Assembly (NCBI RefSeq): GCF_000419525.1
Contig: NZ_ATTE01000001.1
Location: 5,004,001 to 5,068,000, forward strand
DNA length: 64,000 nucleotides
From: Leucothrix mucor DSM 2157
GTDB lineage: Bacteria > Pseudomonadota > Gammaproteobacteria > Thiotrichales > Thiotrichaceae
Direction of reading: 5' to 3'
Within the stretch, counting starts at the first letter, position 1. Every line of letters begins with the position of its first letter. Shown here piece after piece: positions 16,566-25,164 of the stretch. A model generated the notes under the pieces. It did no database searches. It worked only from the letters and a program-made list of their open reading frames with translations, and was not told where the DNA came from. Made by a program: the position numbers and the translations under genes.

Positions 16566-18830
16566 TTACTCGCCGGTTACGGCTTTGGTCGCAGCTTCTA
16601 CCGCTGCGGCAATTGGATCAACTGCGGATTCATCAACGGCTGGTATTTCAGTTGCAGGCACTTCCTCAGTTTCAACAGCAGGAGCTTCAGTCGCAGGTGC
16701 TTCTTCTGTTACCGTTTCTTCTGTAGCTTCAGCTTCAACAGCAGGAGTCTCAGCCGCCGGTGCCTCTTCAGTTACCACTTCTTCTGTAGCTTCAGCTTCA
16801 ACAGCCGGAGTCTCAGTCGCAGGCGCTTCTTCAGTTACGGCTTCTTCTGCAGCTTCAACAGCAGGAGCCTCCGTCGCAGGTGCCTCCTCAGTTGCCGCTT
16901 CGGCTTCAACGGCTGGAGTTTCAGCAGCAGGTGCTTCTTCAGTTGCCGCTTCTTCTGTAGCTTCAGCTTCAACAGCAGGAGTTTCAGTCGCAGGCGCTTC
17001 CTCCGTTACAGCTTCTTCTGTAGCTTCAGTTTCAACAGCAGGAGTTTCAGTGGCGGATGCTTCTTCAGGCACGGCTTCTTCTGTCGCTTCAGCTTCAACG
17101 GCAGGAGTCTCAGCAGCAGGTGCTTCAACCGCAGCAGCTTCAGGAGCGGCTTCTTCAACAGCGGCTTCCTCAACCACATCCATTTTGTAAACAATTTCAC
17201 CCTTAGGCTCAAATGCATCTGCATCCAGAGGATTGTGCAGTTCTAAATACTCTTTCAGTACATCGGCATCCACAAAGCCAGTATCAACATAGCTTGGCAG
17301 GTCAGAGACTTTAGGATAACCATCACCGCCAGCAGCCGAGAAGCTAGGCATTGATATGCGATAGGTTTTCTCTAAATCCAGTGGCTCGCCACCGATTTTC
17401 ACATCTTCAACACTATCCGCTTTCACGGTCATTGAAATGCCAGCAAACTGCGCATAAGCACCGGTGTCAGTTGGCTTGGTAGCCACTTGAGCTAAATACT
17501 CCAGCACTTCCTTACCGGTCATTTCAACCGACACCAACAGGTTGGCAAACGGCTGAACCGTCAGTACTTCTTTGTAAGTGATGTCGCCAGTTTCGATCGA
17601 TGCGCGCACGCCGCCTGAGTTCATAATACCGAAATCAGCTTTAGCCTTTTCCATCTGTGCCGTCGCAATTAAGCGGCCCAGGTTGGTTTGTCCAAAACGC
17701 ACTTTATTACGCTCACCAACCAGCAGCTTGTTTGTGCTACCGACTTTAATATTGATCTGCTCTTTACCTTTATTGAGGTAAGGGCCAAGCAGCTTTAGCA
17801 TTTCTTTGTTTTGTGCAATCTCGTTAGCAATCAATACGCGCTGAGAATTACCTTCAGCATCTTTGATTTTCTTCTTCAGATTGATCGGAATCAGGCGGTA
17901 AGACTTCAGTGTCACTTCGCCATTTTTGAACTCAAAGTCAGCGCGGCCAACATACTTGCCCCACTCATGCGCTTGCATAATCCAAGTGCCATTTTGATGC
18001 TCAGGAACGCAGGTCGCGCCTGGCTGATAATTGACATCGCGCAGATTTTCCGATTCCATGCAAACCGGCTCTTGAGAGTGGCCACCGATCACTGCCGTAA
18101 TAGCGCCTTCTGGCATTGCCCGTGCCAGCGATACATCGCCCGGTGCATTGTAGCCGTACTTACCGTCGTCATAGTGACCCATGTGCGTCACGGCCAGAAT
18201 CATATCCGGCTTTACTTCTTCCTGAAGTTCAGCAACCACTGCTTTAGCTTCTTCTTTAGGATCGCGGAATTCAACGTTCGCCAAGTACTCAGGATTACCG
18301 ATCTTAGCCGTGTCTTCGGTGGTCAGGCCCATAATCGCAATCTTGATGCCTTGCTTGTCGATTACGCTGTAGGGCTTAAACATGCGCTCGCCGCTATCTT
18401 TGGCGTAGATATTCGCAGATAGGAATGGAAAGCCTGCCCACTCTTGTTGCTTAGCCAATACGTCCAGCGAGTTATCAAATTCATGATTACCGAGTGCCAT
18501 GGCGTCGTAACCAATCTTACGCATACCGACAAAATCCGGCTCGGCATCTTGCAAGTCAGACTCTGGAACGCCGGTATTTATGTCACCACCAGACAGCAGC
18601 AATACACTACCACCTTCAGCCTCAACCTGACGACGAATCGCATTAACCACGGTAAAACGAGCAGGCATTCCATACTCACCGTATTTGTTTTGCCAGAAGC
18701 GGCCGTGATTGTCGTTGGTGTGCAATATAGTGAATTTATAAGTTTTATCATCTTGCCAGTCTTTAGCAATCACGGGATTGATTGCGCAGCAGGTGGCTAG
18801 CACTGGGAGGATGAACGGGCGAACTTTCAT
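16566..18830 (-). CDS. Exported UshA-like 5'-nucleotidase / UDP-sugar hydrolase with long Glu-Ala-Thr-Pro repeat tail
   Basis: 754 residues with a signal peptide (cleavage after NPVIA). The metallophosphoesterase half has all five metal motifs: HTNDNHGRFW, GGDINTG, LGNHEFDN, VTHMGHYDDG and GGHSQEP. The C-terminal substrate domain follows with NSGGVRASIETGDITY and AQFAGISMTV (to about residue 545). Such enzymes dephosphorylate nucleotides or split UDP-sugars in the periplasm. From about residue 550 to the end is a roughly 205-residue low-complexity tail of 20-21-residue units like TEEAPATETPAVEAEATEEA, strongly acidic and Pro-containing, not part of normal UshA (about 550 residues). It has no anchor motif that I recognise. 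The start has AGGAGTCGCC upstream. Confidence 0.9.
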   Translation of the reverse strand: MKVRPFILPVLATCCAINPVIAKDWQDDKTYKFTILHTNDNHGRFWQNKYGEYGMPARFTVVNAIRRQVEAEGGSVLLLSGGDINTGVPESDLQDAEPDFVGMRKIGYDAMALGNHEFDNSLDVLAKQQEWAGFPFLSANIYAKDSGERMFKPYSVIDKQGIKIAIMGLTTEDTAKIGNPEYLANVEFRDPKEEAKAVVAELQEEVKPDMILAVTHMGHYDDGKYGYNAPGDVSLARAMPEGAITAVIGGHSQEPVCMESENLRDVNYQPGATCVPEHQNGTWIMQAHEWGKYVGRADFEFKNGEVTLKSYRLIPINLKKKIKDAEGNSQRVLIANEIAQNKEMLKLLGPYLNKGKEQINIKVGSTNKLLVGERNKVRFGQTNLGRLIATAQMEKAKADFGIMNSGGVRASIETGDITYKEVLTVQPFANLLVSVEMTGKEVLEYLAQVATKPTDTGAYAQFAGISMTVKADSVEDVKIGGEPLDLEKTYRISMPSFSAAGGDGYPKVSDLPSYVDTGFVDADVLKEYLELHNPLDADAFEPKGEIVYKMDVVEEAAVEEAAPEAAAVEAPAAETPAVEAEATEEAVPEEASATETPAVETEATEEAVTEEAPATETPAVEAEATEEAATEEAPAAETPAVEAEAATEEAPATEAPAVEAAEEAVTEEAPATETPAVEAEATEEVVTEEAPAAETPAVEAEATEETVTEEAPATEAPAVETEEVPATEIPAVDESAVDPIAAAVEAATKAVTGE
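16640..17180. repeat. In-frame tandem repeat region, about 60-63 bp units
   Basis: Inside the 3' end of the 5'-nucleotidase gene the DNA repeats units such as GCTTCAACAGCAGGAGTCTC with variable spacers, seven to eight times. The repeats keep the reading frame while differing mostly at third positions, so they are maintained at the protein level but could expand or shrink by recombination. Confidence 0.85.
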
Positions 18831-18980
18831 GGCGACTCCTAAGTATAAAATTAGTAATCATCTTAATACGAATTTTGAGTTTTTTGGAATAAATTATGAG
18901 GACTTGATCTAAATCAATTCGGGTAACCGACCAGCGTGCAACAATACAGTCATCGAATAACAACAGCGGAGCGTCACAGA

Positions 18981-19220
18981 ATGTTTGCAGAACCCCATGA
19001 CTTGCTACACGAATTCCCAGAGCACAAAGCCCGAATTCACGAGTTAAAAATGGAAGATGGCCATTTCGCGAAAATGTTTGAAGAATATGACGAACTTGAC
19101 CATGAGTTACGCCGCATTCAGCAAGAGATCGAAACCCCGTCTGACGAGGTGGTTGAGGAGCTTAAAAAGAAGCGCCTACACCTGAAAGACCAGATGTTTA
19201 GAATGTTGATTGCTGAATAA
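18981..19220 (+). CDS. YdcH-family (DUF465) protein
   Basis: 79 residues from ATG 18981 (MFAEPHDLLHEFPEHKARIH), with GCGGAGC in ribosome-binding position. The sequence E-x-H-x-L-x-x-E-F-P-E-x-x-x-x-I-x-x-L-K-x-x-D-x-H-F and the C-terminal EELKKKRLHLKDQMFRML are standard for DUF465. Small helical hairpin protein of unknown function. The longer frame to 18936 is unlikely. A terminator follows. Confidence 0.88.
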   Translation: MFAEPHDLLHEFPEHKARIHELKMEDGHFAKMFEEYDELDHELRRIQQEIETPSDEVVEELKKKRLHLKDQMFRMLIAE

Positions 19221-19247
19221 ACTGTTTTTTCCTCCTAAGTGTGATTT

Positions 19248-19272
19248 GACCCGGCTTGCTGGGTCTTTTTTT
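19248..19272 (+). terminator. Rho-independent terminator after the YdcH-family gene
   Basis: GACCC (19248-19252) pairs with GGGTC (19261-19265), 8-base loop, followed by seven T. Confidence 0.85.
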
Positions 19273-19384
19273 GTCTGCGATTTGGCTAGGGCAGTGGCTT
19301 AGCGGGTATTTCACTGATAAGAATTTGCAATGCCCCGTGTCACCCCCGATAATGCGCCCCTAATGCTTCAGGAGGCTTGAAAAC

Positions 19385-21208
19385 ATGTCCGCTAATTCTA
19401 TCCAGATCGCTCTGCAATCCCTACCCGATACTACTCAATCCGCGCTGGCCAAACTGGCTGTGCTGCAAGAGGGTGGAAACTTGGTGGTGATTAGCCACGT
19501 GACTCAAGCCGAGTCGGTTGAGGCTGCCAAAGTGATGATGGATGCTGTCGTTGCCGCTGGTTTGGCTGAAGAGCATGACCACACTTATTACCGCTTTGAT
19601 CCTGAATTACTGGCGCATTTAGTGCTGGATGTCGAAGCTGCCCGCCAAGAAGAATCACAGCAACATTGGATGGCAGCAGTCGATCAGTTACTCGCCTTTT
19701 TATATCAGCAGTATTTTGAAGATGAGACCATGGCGCTGCGCTTAGCGGCATTAGAGCGTGCTAATCTGATGGCTTATCTGGAGCATCGTGCGACACCACC
19801 TGTTTTGATGAGCGACAACGCCAGTCAGGTGGTTGAGTTATTACGCCGCATGGAAGCCTTATTAGAGAAGGCCGAAGCTGAAGCCGAGCAGGCACAGGTC
19901 AAAAACTGGATTGCCACGGCAGAAAGTTTGCAGGGTGATTGGAGCCATGTGCGTTTTGAGCATGACCGCCAAAATGTTGAAAACCTATTCCGCATGCGTG
20001 CTTTGCATCCGGCTTCACAAGCTGCGCAAGCCTTGCTGCAACGTTGCCACACCGCTGGCCGTGATGCCTATCCAGGTGCAGTTAACGACTTAGCGCTAGC
20101 CAATATCCTAATGGGCCAAGTGTTAAAAGCAGGTCAAGCGGGCGAACAAGCGCTGGGTTGCTTGCAGGAAGCTCAAGCCTTATTAACACCACATGCCAAG
20201 ACCGACAAAGCAGCCGCAAACCTATTGATTGGTTGCATGATGGAGCAGGGTGATTGCCTGATTGAACAAGGCCAATTGGTTCCGGCAGAAGTGTTGTACT
20301 CACAGTGCATTGAGCAGGCGGAATCCTTCGGTGATTTACGCGGCTCTGCAATTGCACAAACACAGCGTTCATCCATTTACTCAATGATGGAGCGTCCGGC
20401 AGATGCGTTACGCGGTTATGAAAGCGCATTGGAAGTATTTGAAACGCTGGATGACGAAGTCATGATGGCGAATGTATGGCAGCACATTGCCATGCTGCAT
20501 AAAGTGAATCAGGCGATGGATGATGCCAAGCAGGCATTTACGGCGTCCTTGGTATTATTGGAAAGCCAAGGCAATACGCGCGGCATGATCAGTACCTTGC
20601 TGGAGTTGGGTAATTTAAGCGAAGCCACTGCTGAGATCGTGACTGCGGTTGATTACTACCATCAAGCACTGCAAGTGGCTAAAGATGCGGATGATAAATT
20701 CCTGCAATCGGTCGTTGGTAATCGTTTAGCCGATGCGTTGCGTAAGCAGGGCGATTTTGAATTGGCACTGGCTGAGCTGGAAACGGCTGGCACTTTGGGT
20801 CAAGAGTTTGGTCATTCGGCAGAGCCATGGAAGAGCTGGAATACCCTAAGCCTGATCGAAACGGCGCAGAATAATCCAGCGGCAGCCCAAGCGGCTAAGC
20901 AGCGCGCGATTGAAGCCTATGTGTCTTACCGGATTGATGGTGGTGAGAATATGGAGCGTGACGGTCAGCTATGCACCGCTGTTCAAAGTGCCGCTCAGCA
21001 GCAACGCGATGGCGAGTTACGCAAAGTACTGCTTCAGTTAAAAGACGATTTAGGCTGGCAGGATGAGCAAGACCAAGCCCTGTTAGAGGTATTGGCGCAA
21101 TTACTAAATGGTGAGCGTGGCCTGCCGATTCTGGAAAACAAGCAGTTAGGCTACCGATACGCGGCTGAGCTCATGTTGCTGCAAGACCGCCTACCGGAAA
21201 ATAGCTAA
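19385..21208 (+). CDS. Winged-helix plus TPR-repeat protein, function unknown
   Basis: 607 residues, no signal peptide. The first 90 or so residues (LPDTTQSALAKLAVLQEGGNL...AAGLAEEHDHTYYRFDPELLAHL) look like the winged-helix segment that follows the NTPase in STAND (NB-ARC/NACHT) proteins. From about residue 200 onward there are tetratricopeptide repeats (for example GSAIAQTQRSSIYSMMERPADALRGYESAL and VVGNRLADALRKQGDFELALAELETA). No P-loop is present in this gene or just upstream, and ATG 19385 has a strong AGGAGG, so it is a genuine start and not a broken STAND gene as it stands. Likely a protein-interaction scaffold. Confidence 0.7.
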   Translation: MSANSIQIALQSLPDTTQSALAKLAVLQEGGNLVVISHVTQAESVEAAKVMMDAVVAAGLAEEHDHTYYRFDPELLAHLVLDVEAARQEESQQHWMAAVDQLLAFLYQQYFEDETMALRLAALERANLMAYLEHRATPPVLMSDNASQVVELLRRMEALLEKAEAEAEQAQVKNWIATAESLQGDWSHVRFEHDRQNVENLFRMRALHPASQAAQALLQRCHTAGRDAYPGAVNDLALANILMGQVLKAGQAGEQALGCLQEAQALLTPHAKTDKAAANLLIGCMMEQGDCLIEQGQLVPAEVLYSQCIEQAESFGDLRGSAIAQTQRSSIYSMMERPADALRGYESALEVFETLDDEVMMANVWQHIAMLHKVNQAMDDAKQAFTASLVLLESQGNTRGMISTLLELGNLSEATAEIVTAVDYYHQALQVAKDADDKFLQSVVGNRLADALRKQGDFELALAELETAGTLGQEFGHSAEPWKSWNTLSLIETAQNNPAAAQAAKQRAIEAYVSYRIDGGENMERDGQLCTAVQSAAQQQRDGELRKVLLQLKDDLGWQDEQDQALLEVLAQLLNGERGLPILENKQLGYRYAAELMLLQDRLPENS

Positions 21209-21220
21209 ATCATAAGTAAA

Positions 21221-21247
21221 CCGTCAGGGCTATTCGTGCCCTGACGG
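21221..21247. terminator. Hairpin between convergent TPR and KefC genes
   Basis: CCGTCAGGGC (21221-21230) pairs perfectly with GCCCTGACGG (21238-21247) across a 7-base loop. No T run follows; the right arm lies in the last codons of the kefC-type gene. Confidence 0.6.
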
Positions 21248-23098
21248 GTCCCATGCGTGATCGACTGAGGTTTTTGCAATCTTGCGATCGCGTCGTAATA
21301 GCTCCAATACCTCAGTATGCGCAATGCGAGTTTCTGAGATAAAGCGGGTATTATCATCCAGATGCTGCCCGATCCGATCCGTTGACATACGATCGTGCTC
21401 TGCAAAGCGTAATGCCTGACGCCGCGCTTGGTAGGCTCGCATTCCCAAGGCTTCCAGCGCTTTCTCGCCGACTTTGAGCGACGATAAAAACACCTCTCGT
21501 TCGATATAATCCGCTCCTGCTGCTTTTAACTCATGATAATGAATGGCATCAAAGGCACGCGTGTAGATTTTTAAGTGCGGGTAATTGTGCTTAACGATAT
21601 CAATGATCTTGCGGGTTTTTTCCTTATCATCAATGGCAATAATTAACAGCTTGGCTTTGTGCGCCCCAGCGGTATGCAGTAAGTCTTCTCGGCTGGCATC
21701 GCCATAGAAAATCTTAAAGCCAAAGCGCCGTACCCGCTCAATATGTGCCGCGCTATGATCCAGAACGGTGACCGGAATATCATTGGCAATTAGCAGGCGT
21801 CCTGCGACTTGGCCGAAGCGACCGAAGCCGGCAATAATGACCGCATCATCCTGATCTTCCATTTCCTCGTTATTAACGTCGGTGGTGTCTTTGTGTTGGT
21901 ATTTGGGCTGAATGAATTTCTCATTGAGCACTACGAGTATGGGCGTTAGCACCATTGACAGTGCAATGGCTGCGGTCAGAATATCGACCGTGGCTTTGGG
22001 CAGTACCTGGTTCTGCAAACTAAATGAGAGCAGCACAAAGCCAAACTCACCACCTTGCGCCAGCGTAAAGGCAAACCAATATCGTGGGCCGCCTTTAAGG
22101 TCAAACAGACCGCCAAGTAGCAGCAGAATCACCAGCTTGATCAGCACTAGTCCGACTACTACGCCGCAAATCAGCAGTGGCTCTAAGGCTAAGAGTTTGA
22201 AGTCGATACTGGCACCGACCGATATAAAGAACAGACCCAGTAGCAGGGTTTTAAACGGATCAATATTGGCCTCTAACTCGTGGCGGTATTCGCTATCGGC
22301 CAGTACCACGCCGGCGACAAATGCACCCAGGGCTGGTGACAGGCCAACCATATTCATTAATACAGCGATACCCATCACCAGCATGAGCGCCGTGGCGGTA
22401 AATAGCTCACGCAAGCGGCTTTCGGCGATATAGCGGAACAATGGACGAGTTAGAAAACGCCCGGCCAAAATAATGCCTAATACCGTTCCGATAACGATGA
22501 TCGCTTTTTGCCAGCCGGGTAGGTGGAGAATTAAATTAGTACTTTCCGTTGCGTGTGAGGTATCGGTGCCGGTCGTGCTGCCAAGTGTGGCGATTGCGAG
22601 TAGTGGTAGCGCGGCAATGACCGGAATAACGGCAATATCTTGAAATAACAACACCGCAAAGCCTGATTTACCACTTTGGGTTTTCATCAGGTTTTTCTCG
22701 TCCAGTACCTGCAAGGCAATGGCGGTGGATGACAGTGCCAGAATCAGGCCGATGGCGAGTGAGTTTTCCCAGCTCTGCCCAAGGCTATACGCAACCCCAC
22801 CAATCGCAGCGGTGGTAATGACCATCTGTAAGCCGCCAAGCCCTAGAATAGGAATACGCATGCGCCATAAGACGGAAGGTTGCAGTTCGATTCCGATCAG
22901 GAACAGCATCATCACCACGCCGAATTCGGAGAAGTGCATTAAGCGTTCAGCATCGTCGATAAAGCCCATTGCGAACGGGCCAATTAAAGCGCCGGCGATG
23001 AGGTAGCCTAAGACCGAGCCAAGGCCAAGCCGCGTAGCGATCGGGACGGCAATAACACCGGCAGCGAGAAAGATAAAAGCGTGTATCAGTGAATCCAT
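21230..23098 (-). CDS. kefC: KefB/KefC-type glutathione-regulated potassium/proton antiporter
   Basis: 622 residues. The N-terminal 380 form the cation/proton antiporter-2 membrane domain (LGLGSVLGYLIAGALIGPF, MLFLIGIEL, ALSSTAIALQVL, LLFQDIAVIPVI). A TrkA-N nucleotide-binding domain follows (about 405-520, IIAGFGRFGQVAGRLL and FYGDASREDLLHTAGA), then a short cytoplasmic tail. Kef systems are held closed by glutathione and opened by glutathione adducts, lowering cytoplasmic pH during electrophile attack. The ancillary subunit KefF is encoded 3 bases upstream. KefB and KefC cannot be told apart with certainty by reading. Confidence 0.92.
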   Translation of the reverse strand: MDSLIHAFIFLAAGVIAVPIATRLGLGSVLGYLIAGALIGPFAMGFIDDAERLMHFSEFGVVMMLFLIGIELQPSVLWRMRIPILGLGGLQMVITTAAIGGVAYSLGQSWENSLAIGLILALSSTAIALQVLDEKNLMKTQSGKSGFAVLLFQDIAVIPVIAALPLLAIATLGSTTGTDTSHATESTNLILHLPGWQKAIIVIGTVLGIILAGRFLTRPLFRYIAESRLRELFTATALMLVMGIAVLMNMVGLSPALGAFVAGVVLADSEYRHELEANIDPFKTLLLGLFFISVGASIDFKLLALEPLLICGVVVGLVLIKLVILLLLGGLFDLKGGPRYWFAFTLAQGGEFGFVLLSFSLQNQVLPKATVDILTAAIALSMVLTPILVVLNEKFIQPKYQHKDTTDVNNEEMEDQDDAVIIAGFGRFGQVAGRLLIANDIPVTVLDHSAAHIERVRRFGFKIFYGDASREDLLHTAGAHKAKLLIIAIDDKEKTRKIIDIVKHNYPHLKIYTRAFDAIHYHELKAAGADYIEREVFLSSLKVGEKALEALGMRAYQARRQALRFAEHDRMSTDRIGQHLDDNTRFISETRIAHTEVLELLRRDRKIAKTSVDHAWDPSGHE

Positions 23099-23101
23099 GA
23101 C

Positions 23102-23698
23102 TTATCCCTGATTGCTGGTCCAATGATTGAGTGTATGCATCGTTGCTAAGGCTTCTTTGGAAGGGAGCTCCCGCTGTAAATGCCAGAGCACTTGGCGATA
23201 GTTTTCCGCATACTCATCGATCTTGGTATTACTGATATCGTGCGCACCGTGTACGGCAAAGGGCGGTAGGTAGTGCATGCCACAGATGGCAGTCGTTTGC
23301 TCAAAGGGAATGAGGAATTCACCGATGGTGTGATTGTGACGTTTGCCGGGTTGGTAGTTGTGCGCATCGCCACCGGTACTGATAACATTGCCCAGCGTTT
23401 TGCCGTGCAATGTCGTACCTTCGGGGCCGTAGGCATAACCGTATTCCAGCACCAAATCCTGCCATTCTTTAACAATGGCAGGCGCGCTATACCAATAGAA
23501 CGGATGCTGGAACAGGATAATGTCATGCTCTGAGAGCAGGGCTTGCTCTCGCGGAACATCGATCATGAGATCAGGGTACACCTGATACAGATCGTGAACC
23601 GTCACGCCTTCAATGCCTGAGGCCGCTTTCATTAGTCGATACTGGATTCGTGATTTTTCTAGCGCGGGGTGCGCAAATAAAATGAGAATCTGATTCAT
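23102..23698 (-). CDS. kefF: KefF/KefG-type ancillary flavoprotein
   Basis: 198 residues of the flavodoxin-like NAD(P)H:quinone oxidoreductase family: LFAHPALEKSRIQYRLMKAA, VHDLYQVYPDLMIDV, FQHPFYWYSAPAIVKEW, GKTLGNVISTGGDAHNYQ and CGMHYLPPFAVHGAH. The C-terminal part resembles KefF more than KefG. It binds FMN, reduces quinones, and activates the Kef channel. It ends 3 bases before kefC and starts 28 bases after the azoreductase gene. Confidence 0.9.
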   Translation of the reverse strand: MNQILILFAHPALEKSRIQYRLMKAASGIEGVTVHDLYQVYPDLMIDVPREQALLSEHDIILFQHPFYWYSAPAIVKEWQDLVLEYGYAYGPEGTTLHGKTLGNVISTGGDAHNYQPGKRHNHTIGEFLIPFEQTTAICGMHYLPPFAVHGAHDISNTKIDEYAENYRQVLWHLQRELPSKEALATMHTLNHWTSNQG

Positions 23699-23726
23699 TA
23701 AAGCGGGTCCTCAGGCAGGTGTCGCA

Positions 23727-24311
23727 TTAGGTTGTGAGTGCTGCAATCCTCTGTTGGGCGGCTTGCAAGCGGTCCGGCTTAGCCATTAGGCTGTCGGCGG
23801 CAATGACTTCAACATCGAAGATACCAATAAAGCCAAGTAGGTGGCGTAAATACGGCGTGGCGAAGTCAATATCGCTGTCTACCGTTGTGCCACCTGAGGC
23901 CGCTACAATAATGGCTTTCTTGCCTTCTAACAATCCTTTAGGGCCGGCCTCAGTATAATTAAATGTAATGCCAACGCGGCTAATTTGGTCAACCCAAGCC
24001 TTTAGCGCGGCTGGAATTCCAAAGTTATAGATTGGCATACCGAACACTAAGGTATCGCTGTGCATGATTTCTGCGATTAGTGTATCAGAGAGTGCCAGTA
24101 AGTCTTTTTGTGCCGCACTGCGATCAGCTGGCGGCGTGAAATTAGCCCCAATCCAGTCTTCATTGATGGTCGGTACGCCGTCAATGCTAAGGTCGCGGGT
24201 AATTACTTCGCTATCGGGCATGGCGGCAATCAGTTGATCTGTTAGTTGGCGTGATACAGAGCCGGTTTGGCGCATGCTGGCGTCGATTCGTAAAATAGTG
24301 TGAGTGGTCAT
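23727..24311 (-). CDS. azoR: FMN-dependent NADH-azoreductase / quinone reductase
   Basis: 194 residues, normal AzoR length. Motifs: RIDASMRQTGSVSRQLTDQL (FMN phosphate loop), DTLVFGMPIYNFGIPAALKAWVDQI, GLLEGKKAIIVAASGG and YLRHLLGFIGIFDVEVI. AzoR reduces quinones and azo compounds by two electrons and protects against thiol-specific electrophiles. It sits between the pirin and kefF-type genes in the same direction, matching an electrophile-defence operon. Confidence 0.94.
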   Translation of the reverse strand: MTTHTILRIDASMRQTGSVSRQLTDQLIAAMPDSEVITRDLSIDGVPTINEDWIGANFTPPADRSAAQKDLLALSDTLIAEIMHSDTLVFGMPIYNFGIPAALKAWVDQISRVGITFNYTEAGPKGLLEGKKAIIVAASGGTTVDSDIDFATPYLRHLLGFIGIFDVEVIAADSLMAKPDRLQAAQQRIAALTT

Positions 24312-24363
24312 TGTTAGCTCCTAAGTGTGAATAATCTTGAGTTTTTTCTTAAGCTTTCAGTGC

Positions 24364-25065
24364 TTATCGGGGAAGATCGAATAGCAGAATTTCTGCGTCT
24401 GCAATCCCCGCAATCTCTATTGCAACACCGGCTTCAAATGTCATTCCGTCACCTGCGTTAAGTGTGTGCTCGCCAATTTGAGCGGTGCCTTTAGCAAGGT
24501 GCAGATAGCCAATACGGTCGGCTGCCAGCTGATGGCTCACTTGCTGGTCTTTATCTAGCAGCGTGCCGTACATCAGCGCATCGGTGCTGGCACTTAAGGA
24601 GCCATCGCGCCCATCGGGTGACAATAATAGTTTTAGTTGTCCCTGGCGGCTCTCAGGCGCAAAAAACTGCTGTTCATAGTCTGGTTTTACATTCTGCTTA
24701 TTAGGCAGCAGCCAGATTTGCAGAAAGTGAGCGCCATTGCTCTCCGATGGGTTGAACTCCGAATGCGTGATGCCGCTACCAGCAGACATGCGCTGCACAT
24801 CGCCAGGGCGAATCACACTGCCATTGCCCATGCTGTCTTTATGCGCCAGTTCGCCATCCAGTACATAACTGATAATTTCCATATTGTTATGTGGGTGGGT
24901 TGGGAAACCCGCGCTCGGCGTAATGCGGTCATCATTGATCACACGCAGTACAGAAACACCCATGTGCTCAGGGTCGTAATATTCACCAAAGGAAAAAGTA
25001 TGGTGGCTATCTAACCAGCCATTTTTGAAATGGCCGCGTTCGTTTGCTTGTCTGATGGTAGGCAT
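24364..25065 (-). CDS. Pirin-family protein (YhhW-like quercetin 2,3-dioxygenase type)
   Basis: 233 residues of bicupin fold. The metal-binding residues of pirins are in place: FPTHPHNNMEIISYVLDGELAHKDS (His, His) and SGITHSEFNPSE (His, Glu). YhhW-type pirins degrade quercetin and similar compounds in vitro. The start at 25065 is decided by AAGGAGG six bases upstream; the longer frame to 25086 would run through it. First gene of the pirin-azoR-kefF-kefC group, divergent from a LysR regulator. Confidence 0.92.
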   Translation of the reverse strand: MPTIRQANERGHFKNGWLDSHHTFSFGEYYDPEHMGVSVLRVINDDRITPSAGFPTHPHNNMEIISYVLDGELAHKDSMGNGSVIRPGDVQRMSAGSGITHSEFNPSESNGAHFLQIWLLPNKQNVKPDYEQQFFAPESRQGQLKLLLSPDGRDGSLSASTDALMYGTLLDKDQQVSHQLAADRIGYLHLAKGTAQIGEHTLNAGDGMTFEAGVAIEIAGIADAEILLFDLPR

Positions 25066-25116
25066 AGGAACCTCCTTATTAATCATGGGAGCATCTTAAC
25101 GTGTGGCTAAAGTTGC

Positions 25117-25140
25117 AGTAAGGGATATCATGTTCTTACT
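25117..25140. promoter_or_regulatory. Inverted repeat in the pirin/LysR divergent region
   Basis: AGTAAG (25117-25122) and CTTACT (25135-25140) are separated by 12 bases containing a GATATC core. It lies between the divergent start codons of the pirin and LysR genes (25065 and 25165), where a LysR-type regulator would bind to control both. The assignment is by position and symmetry only. Confidence 0.5.
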
Positions 25141-25164
25141 ATATTAACTTGAAGTTGATAATCA

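Noticed and set aside
16551-17246. Long plus-strand frames opposite the 5'-nucleotidase tail
   Set aside because: They are the complement of the Glu/Ala repeat and have no start signals; the minus-strand protein explains the region.
17811-18422. 203-codon plus-strand frame inside the 5'-nucleotidase
   Set aside because: Antisense shadow with no family match; the opposite strand has a full set of catalytic motifs.
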